From NCBI GenBank assembly GCA_030147845.1, contig JASBUN010000058.1, positions 124,001 to 188,000 of the forward strand: DNA of 64,000 nt, written 5' to 3'. Position numbers and translations under genes: made by a program. Within the stretch, counting starts at the first letter, position 1. Each line of letters begins with the position of its first letter. The notes under the pieces were generated by a model. That model was not told the origin of the DNA. It saw nothing but the letters and a program-made list of their open reading frames with translations, and did no database searches. Positions 43,955 through 53,091 of this stretch are shown one piece after another. The DNA comes from Gammaproteobacteria bacterium. GTDB lineage: Bacteria > Pseudomonadota > Gammaproteobacteria > JASBUN01.

Positions 43955-46331
43955 CCATCACGTCTCGCGTGATATCGATCATATCGCCGACCGCCGCTAC
44001 CCGACTGAACTCGGCTTGCAGTTTGGTCGCGCGTAGCGGTGCCCTGGCCATAAGCGACTCTAGTACCTCACGGAGTTCGGAATCGCTCGGCTCACGCACC
44101 GCAGCCGCGACGATCTTGACGAAACAATGTTCGTGGTGGAATGCTTCGGCGATAAATTCCTGCCGCTCGCGGCGGTTCTGAAATTCGTCTTCCGACGAAG
44201 CGACAATCGCAAAAGGCGCACCGCTCGACGCCGGTTTTTTATACAAGTAGACAACGATCTCAGCACTGGTATTTTTTCGCAAATCCACCGTTAGCGGCGC
44301 AATCCGGGCCGGATCCGCTATCGCACTAAAATCGTATTCATTCGGCGTCACCTCGAAGAACCGCGCAAACGCACTTGGATCTTTCGGCAACGCAACCTTG
44401 ACGATGCGATCGCCGGTCTCCGGTTCTTTGAGAATTAACAACGGCACGGTTGCCGCGCTCTCCGCCGCCAATGATGCAAACAGTCGCGATCTTGCGGCTG
44501 TCACCACGTCGATCAAGTCCGGCGCGATGCGGTCAACGTTGCGTTCGATCAAATCGCGGATAAAATCGCTAACAGCGCGGGAATTCTGATCCAATACTCG
44601 CTTGAGCGCGATACGCGTCTTACTCTCGCTCTCTTCGACACCCACTACCTCACATGGGATATTCTTCAGTCTCACCGTCTTCCGGGCTCGTTTGTGCAGA
44701 GTCGGCAATGAAACACCGATCACGTCGCCGCGTACAACACCGGTATTGGTAGCATCCAGATCGATGCAAAAGCCGCGCACGGAGATATCGCGCGTTGCGC
44801 CGGGATACGATTTCCCGTGCAGTTGAACGTTTACCGCTAATACCGCGATATAGCGATCTTCGTGACGCTGCTCCTGATAACCGAAAGGTACCAGCATCGG
44901 CTGCTTCCCTAGCGCCTCGCCATTTTTTTCCGCTACAGACAGCGCGGATCGCACCAACTCATCATTAAACGCCGCACTCGCATAACCCCATGCGCGAATT
45001 TGAGCTGTGATATCGACCAAGACACCGGTGATCTCGGTATTCCCAGACTCACGGACGATTATTTCGGCCTGGTCGCTGGAGCGTTGCTGCAAACGCTCGA
45101 CTTTATCGACAGTCTTGCGCCTGTCAGGATGAATGACCGAGCGCAAAAATACACGGTATACGTAAAATTGCTTATCGCTACAGCGTGCTCCGACAAACGC
45201 AAACCAATCGGGCTCCGATGGGAATTCGAAATCGGCGATCACCCTCGGCGCTCCCTCGGCATTGCGAAACACCGCAATCAGATGAGCGTCCTGACCGTTT
45301 TCCTGACAACGCTGGTAAAGCTCGGCAACCCGATGTGGCGCGGCCAGGCTGCGTAGATCGTAACGATGTTCTGAAACAGAAAACGCGCTAAGAAAGTGGC
45401 TGGAATTTTCGTTCTTTGCCACCATTGACAGGCATAGGCCGGTATTTTCGCGTCTTATGAAGAACGGCACCAGCGTCGAACCGAGAGTATAGTATTGCTC
45501 GGCTAACAGCGAACACGCGGTAAGACGGTCATCTTCATAATCGGCTTTACGCCGCCTTATCGCGTTGCTCATCGCGGTTTCGACATAGCGGGCGATAAAA
45601 TCATCATCCGGAATAACGTCAGCAAGCCGCATCAGCCGTGCACGAAACTGATACCCATTTACTTCGGTGCCTAATACTCGATAGCCGATATCATTGAGCG
45701 CGACTTGATATTCGTCATTGAAGCCGGTAAATGTCACGGCAACCGTTTGACCGATATGCAGATGCAGCGGGTGCTTGGCCGCCACACGTATGCCGCTGGC
45801 GGACAAATCGACGGTCGTCAGCGCTAGTGCCTGCCCGTCCACGTTCAGCGAGATTCGCGTACTGTACTGCAAACGAGGATATAGACGGTCGCGATAATAT
45901 CCGAGCGGCCACACCTCGGGGCGCAGTTCGTCAAATGCCGGCGTCCACGCATCGGCGTTGACCGCGTTGTGGGTAGTCGATCCGTGCGCACCGGCGCTCA
46001 CCGCATCGCCCGCGCGACTGCCGACGGTAGTAGGATGGCCGACATTGCGCCGTTCTCTCACTGCCTTCAAGGTATGCTCGCCGCCGAGTATCTGTTCCGA
46101 TACACCGACCGTAAACACGCCGTTGTTTTCCTCCAGACCACGCAGAAATATGCCGTACGAGATGTCGTCCATCCAAAACGTGCGGTTACGGTATTGATAG
46201 CTGCTGCACTCGTACGCAACCTTGCCGCGCATATCCAAGGTCAACATACATTCCTGATTGATACGCCGTTCTTCCATCCGACGCAGAAACTCGACGGTAG
46301 CCGAACCAAGCCTTGCCCGTTTGGTCACCAT
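43917..46331 (-). CDS. Large protein with two PilZ-type domains
   Basis: This 804-residue cytoplasmic protein has no signal peptide or membrane helix. The second PilZ domain (about residues 500-570) has the complete c-di-GMP motif: RHEDR (RxxxR) followed by TRDISVRGF (DxSxxG). The first, at about 150-215, has DLSASGIRV (DxSxxG), but the arginine pair is less clear (RLQYSTR). The rest is alpha/beta sequence of unknown type, including EHRYDLRSLAAPHRVAELYQ and a similar NEYDFSAIADPARIAPLTVD. It looks like a duplicated module of about 350 residues, each with a PilZ domain. A c-di-GMP effector role is inferred; enzymatic output is unknown. Confidence 0.8.
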   Translation of the reverse strand: MVTKRARLGSATVEFLRRMEERRINQECMLTLDMRGKVAYECSSYQYRNRTFWMDDISYGIFLRGLEENNGVFTVGVSEQILGGEHTLKAVRERRNVGHPTTVGSRAGDAVSAGAHGSTTHNAVNADAWTPAFDELRPEVWPLGYYRDRLYPRLQYSTRISLNVDGQALALTTVDLSASGIRVAAKHPLHLHIGQTVAVTFTGFNDEYQVALNDIGYRVLGTEVNGYQFRARLMRLADVIPDDDFIARYVETAMSNAIRRRKADYEDDRLTACSLLAEQYYTLGSTLVPFFIRRENTGLCLSMVAKNENSSHFLSAFSVSEHRYDLRSLAAPHRVAELYQRCQENGQDAHLIAVFRNAEGAPRVIADFEFPSEPDWFAFVGARCSDKQFYVYRVFLRSVIHPDRRKTVDKVERLQQRSSDQAEIIVRESGNTEITGVLVDITAQIRAWGYASAAFNDELVRSALSVAEKNGEALGKQPMLVPFGYQEQRHEDRYIAVLAVNVQLHGKSYPGATRDISVRGFCIDLDATNTGVVRGDVIGVSLPTLHKRARKTVRLKNIPCEVVGVEESESKTRIALKRVLDQNSRAVSDFIRDLIERNVDRIAPDLIDVVTAARSRLFASLAAESAATVPLLILKEPETGDRIVKVALPKDPSAFARFFEVTPNEYDFSAIADPARIAPLTVDLRKNTSAEIVVYLYKKPASSGAPFAIVASSEDEFQNRRERQEFIAEAFHHEHCFVKIVAAAVREPSDSELREVLESLMARAPLRATKLQAEFSRVAAVGDMIDITRDVMDAEALAGGAFEY

Positions 46332-46542
46332 CTCGTCGCCTCCCGTCTTGGCATAGCGGCGCGGTAATGCGTTACTTCGTTAGTCATTGGTGATTCGAGG
46401 TCTCAGTTGCTTATGTGGGCGGTCGCACAATACAGTTGTGTTTTATGTAACCCATTGTGTTAAATTAATATTTTACGTAATTTTGAGCCGCGCCCAGACA
46501 CGCGGCGCGCGGTCTGAATAAACCTATATATTGATAGCGACC

Positions 46543-47841
46543 ATGGCGAAAAAAAACAAAGGCTCTCCACACGTTCAACTCAACCTAAATGTACGCGGAT
46601 TGCCACAATCGGCGACCTTGGCTATCAACGAGCTGAGCGCGCAACTGCGCAGCGAAGGACGCCATGTACTTCGTTTGGGTCTGGGGCAATCGCCATTTCC
46701 GGTGCCTCAGGTCGTGGTCGACGAGCTCAAGGTCAATGCCCACCAAAAAGACTACTTGCCGGTGCGTGGATTGCGCGAGCTACGGGGCGCGGTAGCGGAC
46801 TATCACCGCCGCCGCAGCGCAGTCGAACTGAGCGCGCAGGATATCTTAATCGGCCCAGGCTCCAAAGAGCTGATGTTTATACTGCAGCTGGTGTACTACG
46901 GCGACTTGGTCATCCCAACGCCGAGCTGGGTCTCCTATGCGCCGCAAGCACATATCATCGGCCGCCAGATTCGATGGGTGCCGACACGCGCAGATAACGA
47001 CTGGCGTCTGATGCCCGACGAACTCGAGAAATTATGCGCGTCCGACCCTAGCCGACCCCGCCTGTTAATTCTCAATTATCCGTCTAATCCGACCGGCGCC
47101 AGTTACTCCACTAACGAACTGAAGGAATTGGCCAAGGTCGCTCGACGCTATCAAGTCGTGTTACTGGCGGATGAAATCTATGGCGAGTTACACTTCCGCG
47201 GACAACACACGTCCATAGCCCGCTACTACCCCGAGGGCACCATCATTAGCAGCGGCTTGAGCAAGTGGTGCGGCGCCGGCGGCTGGCGGCTCGGAACTTT
47301 CGCGTTTCCGCCGCAGCTGCGCTGGTTGTTGGAGGCGATGGCGGTGGTTGCCAGCGAAACCTTCACCTCGACCAGCGCACCGATCCAATATGCCGCCGTG
47401 CGCGCCTTCTCCGGCGGCATCGAAATTGAACAATATCTGTCCCAGTCTCGTCGCATCTTACGCGCATTGGGTCGACACCTGAGCCGACGCCTGCGCCTGG
47501 CCGGCGTGCATGTCCCGGAACCGAAGGGCGCGTTCTATCTGTTCCCCGACTTCAGCCCACTCCGCGAACCCCTCCTGGCACGCGGCATCACCACGAGCGA
47601 ACAGCTATGTGAGGTCATTCTCGACGAGACAGGCGTCGCAACGCTGCCGGGTACGGCGTTTGGCCGGCCGGCTGACGAGTTGACCTTGCGTCTCGCCTAC
47701 GTCGATTTCGACGGCGCGCACGCGCTCGTCGCCGCGCAGCAAATACCGCCGGAGCAGGACCTCGACCACCGATTTCTGGAGATGTGTTGCCCAAACGTCA
47801 TGCAGGCAGCGGAAGTGCTGCAAACCTGGCTGCAGCGATAA
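46543..47841 (+). CDS. Class I/II PLP-dependent aminotransferase
   Basis: This 432-residue enzyme starts at ATG 46543 (MAKKNKGSPHV); TTG 46531 is in frame upstream. The PLP lysine is in SSGLSKWCGAGGWRLGTFAF (about 237-256), with NYPSNPTGASY and LLADEIYGELHF as the other fold I motifs. The C-terminus has GVATLPGTAFGRPADELTLRLAYVDFDG. It resembles aspartate/tyrosine-type aminotransferases; the substrate cannot be told. It is alone, divergent from the PilZ gene over a 211-bp AT-rich gap. Confidence 0.88.
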   Translation: MAKKNKGSPHVQLNLNVRGLPQSATLAINELSAQLRSEGRHVLRLGLGQSPFPVPQVVVDELKVNAHQKDYLPVRGLRELRGAVADYHRRRSAVELSAQDILIGPGSKELMFILQLVYYGDLVIPTPSWVSYAPQAHIIGRQIRWVPTRADNDWRLMPDELEKLCASDPSRPRLLILNYPSNPTGASYSTNELKELAKVARRYQVVLLADEIYGELHFRGQHTSIARYYPEGTIISSGLSKWCGAGGWRLGTFAFPPQLRWLLEAMAVVASETFTSTSAPIQYAAVRAFSGGIEIEQYLSQSRRILRALGRHLSRRLRLAGVHVPEPKGAFYLFPDFSPLREPLLARGITTSEQLCEVILDETGVATLPGTAFGRPADELTLRLAYVDFDGAHALVAAQQIPPEQDLDHRFLEMCCPNVMQAAEVLQTWLQR

Positions 47842-48120
47842 TTTATTCGGCACCATCCAGTCGCGGGTTACCGCGCGGTCGACATCGTCCTGTCTCGCTT
47901 GCCATTTTCCGCCCCGCCCGGCCTACCCCCAAACGGCTCTTCGTTTCACCCGCGTTGTGTGCCCATCGCAGCCCTACCGTTGCGGGTCACGCTGCCGATT
48001 ATTGCGCCCAATGAATCACCCCAAGAAACGTCATAAAATTTTACAATTTCTTTGTTATGGCTCTGCCAATAATCTCCTTAATACATTCAGTTGTATGTTA
48101 AATAAGGTTTTTATTATTAC
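47842..48120. other. Gap upstream of the PEP-CTERM promoter
   Basis: The first part (47842-48010) is GC-rich with no gene. From about 48030 it becomes AT-rich. A short inverted repeat ATACA (48081-48085) / TGTAT (48092-48096), 25-40 bp before the sigma54-like element, could be part of an activator site. Confidence 0.4.
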
Positions 48121-48136
48121 TAGCACGATTATTGCT
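48121..48136 (+). promoter_or_regulatory. Candidate sigma54 (RpoN) -24/-12 promoter
   Basis: TAGCACGATTATTGCT matches the sigma54 consensus TGGCACG-N4-TTGC(A/T) at all but one defined position (A for G in the -24 element), with correct spacing. The transcription start would fall near 48147. The PEP-CTERM gene start is 100 bp downstream. Sigma54 with the PrsK/PrsR two-component pair is known to drive PEP-CTERM genes in other proteobacteria; no prs gene is in this window. Confidence 0.6.
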
Positions 48137-48140
48137 TAAA

Positions 48141-48159
48141 TTGCACTGTAACGGTGCAA
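48141..48159 (+). repeat. Inverted repeat at the predicted transcription start
   Basis: TTGCAC (48141-48146) and GTGCAA (48154-48159) are perfect reverse complements around a 7-nt loop. They straddle the predicted +1 of the sigma54 promoter, so the repeat could be an operator or a leader hairpin. Confidence 0.4.
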
Positions 48160-48236
48160 AACAGGTTTGAGGAGCATCGTTTGTAAAGCGCGATCCCCCG
48201 CCGTGCTTAGTGGTTTAACCTGCGTGGAGAATTGAC

Positions 48237-49010
48237 ATGGAAAAAATACAAAAAATATTGGCTGGGCTCGCCCTGGTCGCCGGCTGCGCCCTAAGCGCCG
48301 GGCCGGCTCAAGCCACCATTATGTACGACCAGAACGTTACTCCCGACGTGATCTTCGGCAGCGGCAATAGCAACGGCGCCTGGACGATAGACACGCAAAA
48401 CAACGTCGAAGTGGGATTGCGGGCGAAAAAACGCTTTGTCGGCACCACCGGCAGTAACGGAGACGGTAGCTACAATCAGGAATCGGGCATTTCCAGCGGT
48501 TCGGCGGCCAAGTGGAATTTCGAGTTTGCCATCAATCTCGACGCCAATGGCTCGGGCGGCCGGCTCTTCAATGATGTCTTGGTCATGCTGTCGGTCGACA
48601 CCGATCCCAGCGCTGCAACCAATTTCGTGAGTTTCGATCCGCTCAGCGTTTGGAGCGACAACGCCTATGGCACCAACGCGACCGCCAACGGTGCCGGCGA
48701 CGAGTCTGCTGCCACCAACAGCGACCGCGGCGTATCGAGCGGATTTTATGTCGCACAAAATTCGCAGAACATTGGCTGGTTAGGCCTGGGAATGAATGTC
48801 ATGATTCCCGCGACCTACGACTTCCGCCTGGACGTGTTGGCGCCGAGTGAGGTCGGCTCAACGGTGCTCGCGTCGACTCGGATGCGGGTTTTGGTTGATG
48901 GCGGCGCAGCGGTGCCGGAACCGTCGGAATTGGCGTTACTGGCGCTCGGATTGACCGGCCTTGGCGTCACGCGCCATAAGCGCAAACGCGACCGCAGCCG
49001 CACGAAATAA
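48237..49010 (+). CDS. PEP-CTERM sorting-domain protein, secreted
   Basis: This 257-residue protein has a signal peptide (MEKIQKILAGLALVAGCALS, cut near residue 26 at AQA) and a Gly/Asn/Ser-rich beta-type ectodomain. The classic C-terminal PEP-CTERM anchor is VPEPSELALLALGLTGLG followed by a basic tail. Such proteins are cleaved at PEP by exosortase (EpsH/XrtA) and end up in extracellular polymer or at the surface. The start has a GGAG site 7-8 nt upstream. No exosortase gene is in the window. No specific function of the ectodomain is recognised. Confidence 0.93.
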   Translation: MEKIQKILAGLALVAGCALSAGPAQATIMYDQNVTPDVIFGSGNSNGAWTIDTQNNVEVGLRAKKRFVGTTGSNGDGSYNQESGISSGSAAKWNFEFAINLDANGSGGRLFNDVLVMLSVDTDPSAATNFVSFDPLSVWSDNAYGTNATANGAGDESAATNSDRGVSSGFYVAQNSQNIGWLGLGMNVMIPATYDFRLDVLAPSEVGSTVLASTRMRVLVDGGAAVPEPSELALLALGLTGLGVTRHKRKRDRSRTK

Positions 49011-49022
49011 GCATAGCGCAAG

Positions 49023-49053
49023 CGCCGGCGAGGCCGTTCGCGCCTCGCTGGCG
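49023..49053 (+). terminator. Hairpin after the PEP-CTERM gene
   Basis: CGCCGGCGAGG (49023-49033) pairs with CCTCGCTGGCG (49043-49053) over 11 bp with one G-U pair and a 9-nt loop, starting 13 bp after the stop codon. No T-run follows, so it may block exonucleases or be a Rho-associated terminator. Confidence 0.4.
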
Positions 49054-49609
49054 TAGACTTGTCGGCGCTGCGAGTCAATGGCGATCAGCACGCGAGCTTG
49101 GTCGCATGCTTGATGCGTACCAAAACCGTAATCGCGTTCCGACGTGACCACTGCCGCGAGTAATTTGCCGCCGCACTGCCATGCGTCGTCCGTGCGTCAT
49201 GGCGGTCACGAACCGCAGCCCGATTCCCCATATTTCCTCGCGTAGACAGTCCCACTCGGACGATAACGCCTCGCTCGTCAGACCTGTCTAATTAAGATCT
49301 AGCGCTCTAATCGGCCCTCGGCGCTCCGAAACTATCTATTTCCGTCCCGTCTCATGCGCAACGCCGATCTCCGGCGCCTTTCGGCAGAAGATGCTCGCCC
49401 GCTGACGGCGCTGCGCAGCGTTACGTTCGACTGATCGTCTCCAATTGGCAACGGATATGGGGTACATATTTACCGTGCACCAGCGTGGTGCTAGATTCCC
49501 AATGCACATAGAATAACCATGGATAAGAATAAACATCTAATAACAACACTAAACATAACTGCTACCTATGTATCTCATGCATATCTAGCCGACTTCCGGA
49601 GGAACACCG
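49054..49609. other. 555-bp gap upstream of the MFS gene
   Basis: No convincing gene is present. Short minus-strand frames around 49054-49151 have no recognised domain. The last 100 bp become AT-rich (from about 49510), where a promoter for the MFS gene is likely; no clean -35/-10 pair could be fixed. A GGAGGA ribosome-binding site lies at 49598-49603. Confidence 0.5.
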
Positions 49610-51261
49610 ATGGCAAACTCAATTGGTGCGGTAATCGATGACGGGCAGACGCGCGGCTGGTTGTCGCGCGAACGCACCGTCGCAGGGCCACAATTCAACC
49701 GCTGGCTAGTGCCACCAGCAGCTCTTGCGATCCATTTGAGCATCGGCATGGCTTATGGATTTTCGGTGTTTTGGCTGCCGATGAGCAAACTCGTCGCCAA
49801 TCCCGCGCAAGGCTGTAGCCATGCGAGTTGGTGGTCTGGCATGTTGACGACGACCACCTGCAACTGGTCGGTACCGTCGGTGAGTCTCACATTTACGCTC
49901 TTTATCGCGGTACTCGGTATCGCTGCAGCATTTTGGGGCGGTTGGCTGGAACGCGCCGGGCCACGCAAAGCAGGTTTCATCGCCGCGCCATGCTGGGGAG
50001 GAGGCATGTTCATCGGTGGCATTGGCGTAGCCACCCATCAACTGTGGCTGCTATGGCTCGGCTGCGGAATTCTCGGCGGTATCGGCCAGGGGCTCGGTTA
50101 CATCACGCCGGTCTCGTCGTTGATCAAATGGTTCCCCGACCGACGCGGCATGGCAACCGGCTTTGCCATCATGGGTTACGGCGGTGGCGCGATGATCGGC
50201 GCGCCCATTGCGGTGGCCCTAATGAAACACTTCTCCAGCAGCGGCGGACACGGAGTGGCGGCGACACTCATGGTAATGGGGCTGATTTATATCGTGGCGA
50301 TGTCCTTGGGCGCGTTTGCCTTTCGTACGCCTCCGGTGGGCTGGAAGCCCGAAGGCTGGACGCCACCGAACGACGAAAACAGCAAAGCCATGATTACCGG
50401 CCGGCATGTACATCTTAATCGCGCATGGAAAACCCCGCAGTTCTGGTTAATTTGGGCCGTGCTGTGTCTGAACGTTACCGCGGGTATCGGTGTAATTTCT
50501 ATGGCCAGTCCGATGCTCCAAGATGTATTCGGCGGCCGCTTGATTGGTGTCGATGGTGGCGGGACACTAACGGCAGCACAAATGTTAGCAATCGTAGCCG
50601 CTGCCGCTGGCTTGGTTGGCCTGATCAGTCTGTTCAACCGCCTAGGACGCATTTTCTGGGCCTCGTTGTCGGACTTTATCGGCCGAAAAATACCTATTTC
50701 ACGTTCTTTGTTCTCGGCATCGCACTGTACTGCCTGATGCCGACACTGGGACATCTCGGCATGGCCGGGGCATTCGTGATCGTGGTTTGCGTTATCTTGT
50801 CCATGTACGGCGGTGGCTTTTCCACGGTACCGGCCTATCTCGCGGACATTTTTGGTACACAGATGGTTGGCGCCATTCACGGTCGGCTACTGACCGCATG
50901 GTCGGCGGCCGGGATCATCGGTCCCGTGTTAATCGCCAACATTCGCCAGTTCCAACTCAACTATGGCGTGGCACACAACTTGGTCTATGATCGCACCTTG
51001 TATATCCTCGCCGGTTTACTGTTCATCGGGCTTATCTGCAACTCGCTCATACGCCCGGTAAAAGAACACGACTACATGAGCGACGCCGAAGTCGAGGCCG
51101 AACGGAGACTGCAGCACGAGTCACCTAAAACAGCAGCCGATATCGACATCGCCGCGCGCGGCAGCTTTGGCGTGAGCGGTGTAATTGCGTGGTTAGCGGT
51201 GGGAGTGCCGTTCCTGATCGGCGTCTACATCGCCATAGCAAAAGCCGCGGTGCTGTTCTAA
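49610..51261 (+). pseudogene. OFA-family MFS transporter, broken by a -1 frameshift
   Basis: Two overlapping frames encode one major-facilitator protein. Frame 1 (49610-50737) covers the N-terminal half and helices up to LGRIFWASLSDFIGRK, then ends in a junk tail. The second frame takes over at NTYFTFFVLGIALYCLMP and runs to 51261. The switch is at an A5 run (50686-50690); one extra A restores a 550-residue, 12-helix protein. The N-terminal SIGMAYGFSVFWLP and the GLGYITPVSSLIKWFPDRRGMATG motif mark the oxalate/formate antiporter (OFA) family. Start ATG 49610 has a strong GGAGGA site. It may be a real pseudogene or a sequencing error; substrate unknown. Confidence 0.75.
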
Positions 51262-51287
51262 GCTTCCAGCGATCAGAATATTGGGCC

Positions 51288-51338
51288 GTTACCCAACGGA
51301 AAACAGAACCCGTGTCGGCTCTGCTTCCGTTGGGTAAC
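51288..51338 (+). repeat. 14-bp perfect inverted repeat after the MFS gene
   Basis: GTTACCCAACGGAA (51288-51301) and TTCCGTTGGGTAAC (51325-51338) are perfect reverse complements around a 23-nt spacer, beginning 27 bp after the stop codon. No T-run follows. It may be a terminator-like stem, an operator or the end pair of a small repeat element. Confidence 0.6.
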
Positions 51339-51693
51339 ATTGAAACCCGAATATCGATGCGCGGTATATCGGATTTACGGCAAGCACTCGGTTTGCCATA
51401 AATTAGAGATGTCGAGATATGCAATCACCGGCAACGGAGCACAACGGAAAGCGGTAAACAAGCGCAATTCTCGCGTGATCAATGGGTGTTCTGAATCGCT
51501 TGCCAACGCAGCCAACATTGCTGCAGCCGATCATCATGGTTTCCGGAACAACCATCGTGTGGGTCGACCGAGAACGACGTCGTGCGAGTTGAGCTGCGCG
51601 ACATTGCTCACACAGTAACTCATGTTCCGGCTACCACAGCGCCTAATCCCGCAGGCAACACATACCCCAAGAGCGCATAAAAACAGCTCGCGC
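51339..51693. other. Gap between MFS gene and small membrane protein
   Basis: A 355-bp stretch with no gene found on either strand and no other repeat or RNA recognised. Confidence 0.5.
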
Positions 51694-51954
51694 CTAATCC
51701 GAGTTTGCGGTGTTTGGGATAGCGTCGGCTCGCCACACGGCGGTCTTCCTTATGTCGTGATCGTTAGCGCCGCTTATGTGCGTTTTGTGTCCTGTCGCTG
51801 CAGATACGTTAGTCGCTCGAGCGAGTAATCCAAGCGTCCCTACCATGGCGACCAAAACCAGTGCGGAGATAGCCAATAGATCGAAAAGTGCAATCCCATG
51901 CACGTCGATTGCGCGCGCGCGCCGTAACCAACGAACGATCACCCGTCTGGGCAT
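51694..51954 (-). CDS. Small single-pass membrane protein, function unknown
   Basis: This 86-residue protein starts at ATG 51954, which follows a very strong AGGGAGGAAG site by about 5 nt. It has a basic N-terminus (MPRRVIVRWLRRARA), one hydrophobic helix at about 26-45 (LLAISALVLVAMVGTLGLLA) and a soluble tail. The frame is open upstream to 52005, but the site above fixes the start. No family is recognised; it lies between the MFS gene and the Tad locus on the Tad strand. Confidence 0.55.
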   Translation of the reverse strand: MPRRVIVRWLRRARAIDVHGIALFDLLAISALVLVAMVGTLGLLARATNVSAATGHKTHISGANDHDIRKTAVWRADAIPNTANSD

Positions 51955-52021
51955 ACGACTTCCTCCCTGCGTCCTTGTGTCTAACGGGCCTGTCCGATCT
52001 ACCACTTTACCCGCCCGGCAA

Positions 52022-52591
52022 CGCTAACAAAATCATGAAGCGGGTGTCAACGGTTTACTATCGATTATGTCGACAATATGTGCTCTCGGTACACCATTTG
52101 GCGAGCACGATGGCGCACGCACCCCTCCCGTTCCGGGCGGGATCGCATCGCCGTATATAGCGAGGCAAACGTGTACATGGAGCCACAAACGTGTTCATTC
52201 GGCCGTTTGTTCGACGACAACAAGGGTCTTGCAATCCCGATCTGCGTTGTCTTCCGCACCACGCGCGTTCGCATCCACTCTATGTGCCGGATCCCTAGCC
52301 GCCGACGATGTTCTGGGCGGTCGGTTCGTACCACAACGCCCGGAGATGCCTGGTGGCAAGCATAAAACCGTCCCCTGGCGCCAACGTCCAGTACTGAATG
52401 TACATTTCCGCAGCGATCGTGCGCCCAATCCGGGTATCACCTGGCGTTAAATTGAGGTGTCGGCGGCTCCGACCCGTCGCATCGCGGCATAAGCGGCCTA
52501 TTCGCGGACACTCGACAGAATAAAATCTTGAGCATCGACCGTTGTGCCGACCGAATCGCCAAAATACCGCGCAAATGACTCGACAACGGAT
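52022..52591. other. 570-bp gap before the Tad locus
   Basis: No gene can be supported. Several frames are open for 40-130 codons, but none has a good start site or known domain. On the minus strand, a frame continuing past the TadD-like stop in +1 shift (about 52500-52610) reads VNESVVESFARYFGDSVGTT and onward to a stop, possibly a relic of a longer C-terminus. Confidence 0.45.
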
Positions 52592-53089
52592 TCATTTACG
52601 TCTGTCCTGCGAAAGCCGCTCCGCAAGCGCATCCAAGGGATTTTTCGGGCCATTCCCAGCATGAACAAGTTCATTCACGGCGGAAAGCAAACGCTGCAAA
52701 TCTACGCTGACCGATTCCGTCGACGTATTCGCGATGTAATACTCGAACTGTGCCTGGGCCTGAATCAAATGCACCAACGCCAAATTGTAGTGCGCCTTCG
52801 CCTGCCGAGGATTAAACCGTAGCACGGCTTCATACTGCTGCCGTGCGGCTTCGAATCGGCGTTCATGAAGATCGATGTTACCAAGCCGAAAATGACTCTC
52901 GGCATGACTGGGATCAGAACGAAGAATCGTCTCAAAGCCACGGCGGGCCGCCTGCCAATCTCCATCCATATAAGATTTCTCGGCGGCGTTGAGCGTATCG
53001 AGCGCACCAGTGGTTGACCGGTTAGGGTGGTTTGCGCAAGCAGCTACAAAAATCGCAGAAACCAATATTGTTCGCGCCTTCATGGACAT
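52592..53089 (-). CDS. tadD: TadD-like TPR lipoprotein
   Basis: This 165-residue protein starts at ATG 53089 or 53083. It has a lipoprotein signal with the lipobox VAAC (Cys near residue 19), then at least two tetratricopeptide repeats (WQAARRGFETILRSDPSHAE and FEAARQQYEAVLRFNPRQAK). TadD proteins help place the Tad secretin in the outer membrane. It is the last gene of the locus, 3 bp after the FHA/TPR gene. The symbol is by context and fold. Confidence 0.75.
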   Translation of the reverse strand: MSMKARTILVSAIFVAACANHPNRSTTGALDTLNAAEKSYMDGDWQAARRGFETILRSDPSHAESHFRLGNIDLHERRFEAARQQYEAVLRFNPRQAKAHYNLALVHLIQAQAQFEYYIANTSTESVSVDLQRLLSAVNELVHAGNGPKNPLDALAERLSQDRRK

Positions 53090-53091
53090 TG

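Noticed and set aside
48815-49151. Minus-strand frames overlapping the PEP-CTERM gene end
   Set aside because: They run antisense to a clear gene and show no domain or signal.
52065-52450. Long overlapping frames on both strands before the Tad locus
   Set aside because: Frames of 80-130 codons lack starts with ribosome-binding sites and contain no known domain; they look like chance open frames.
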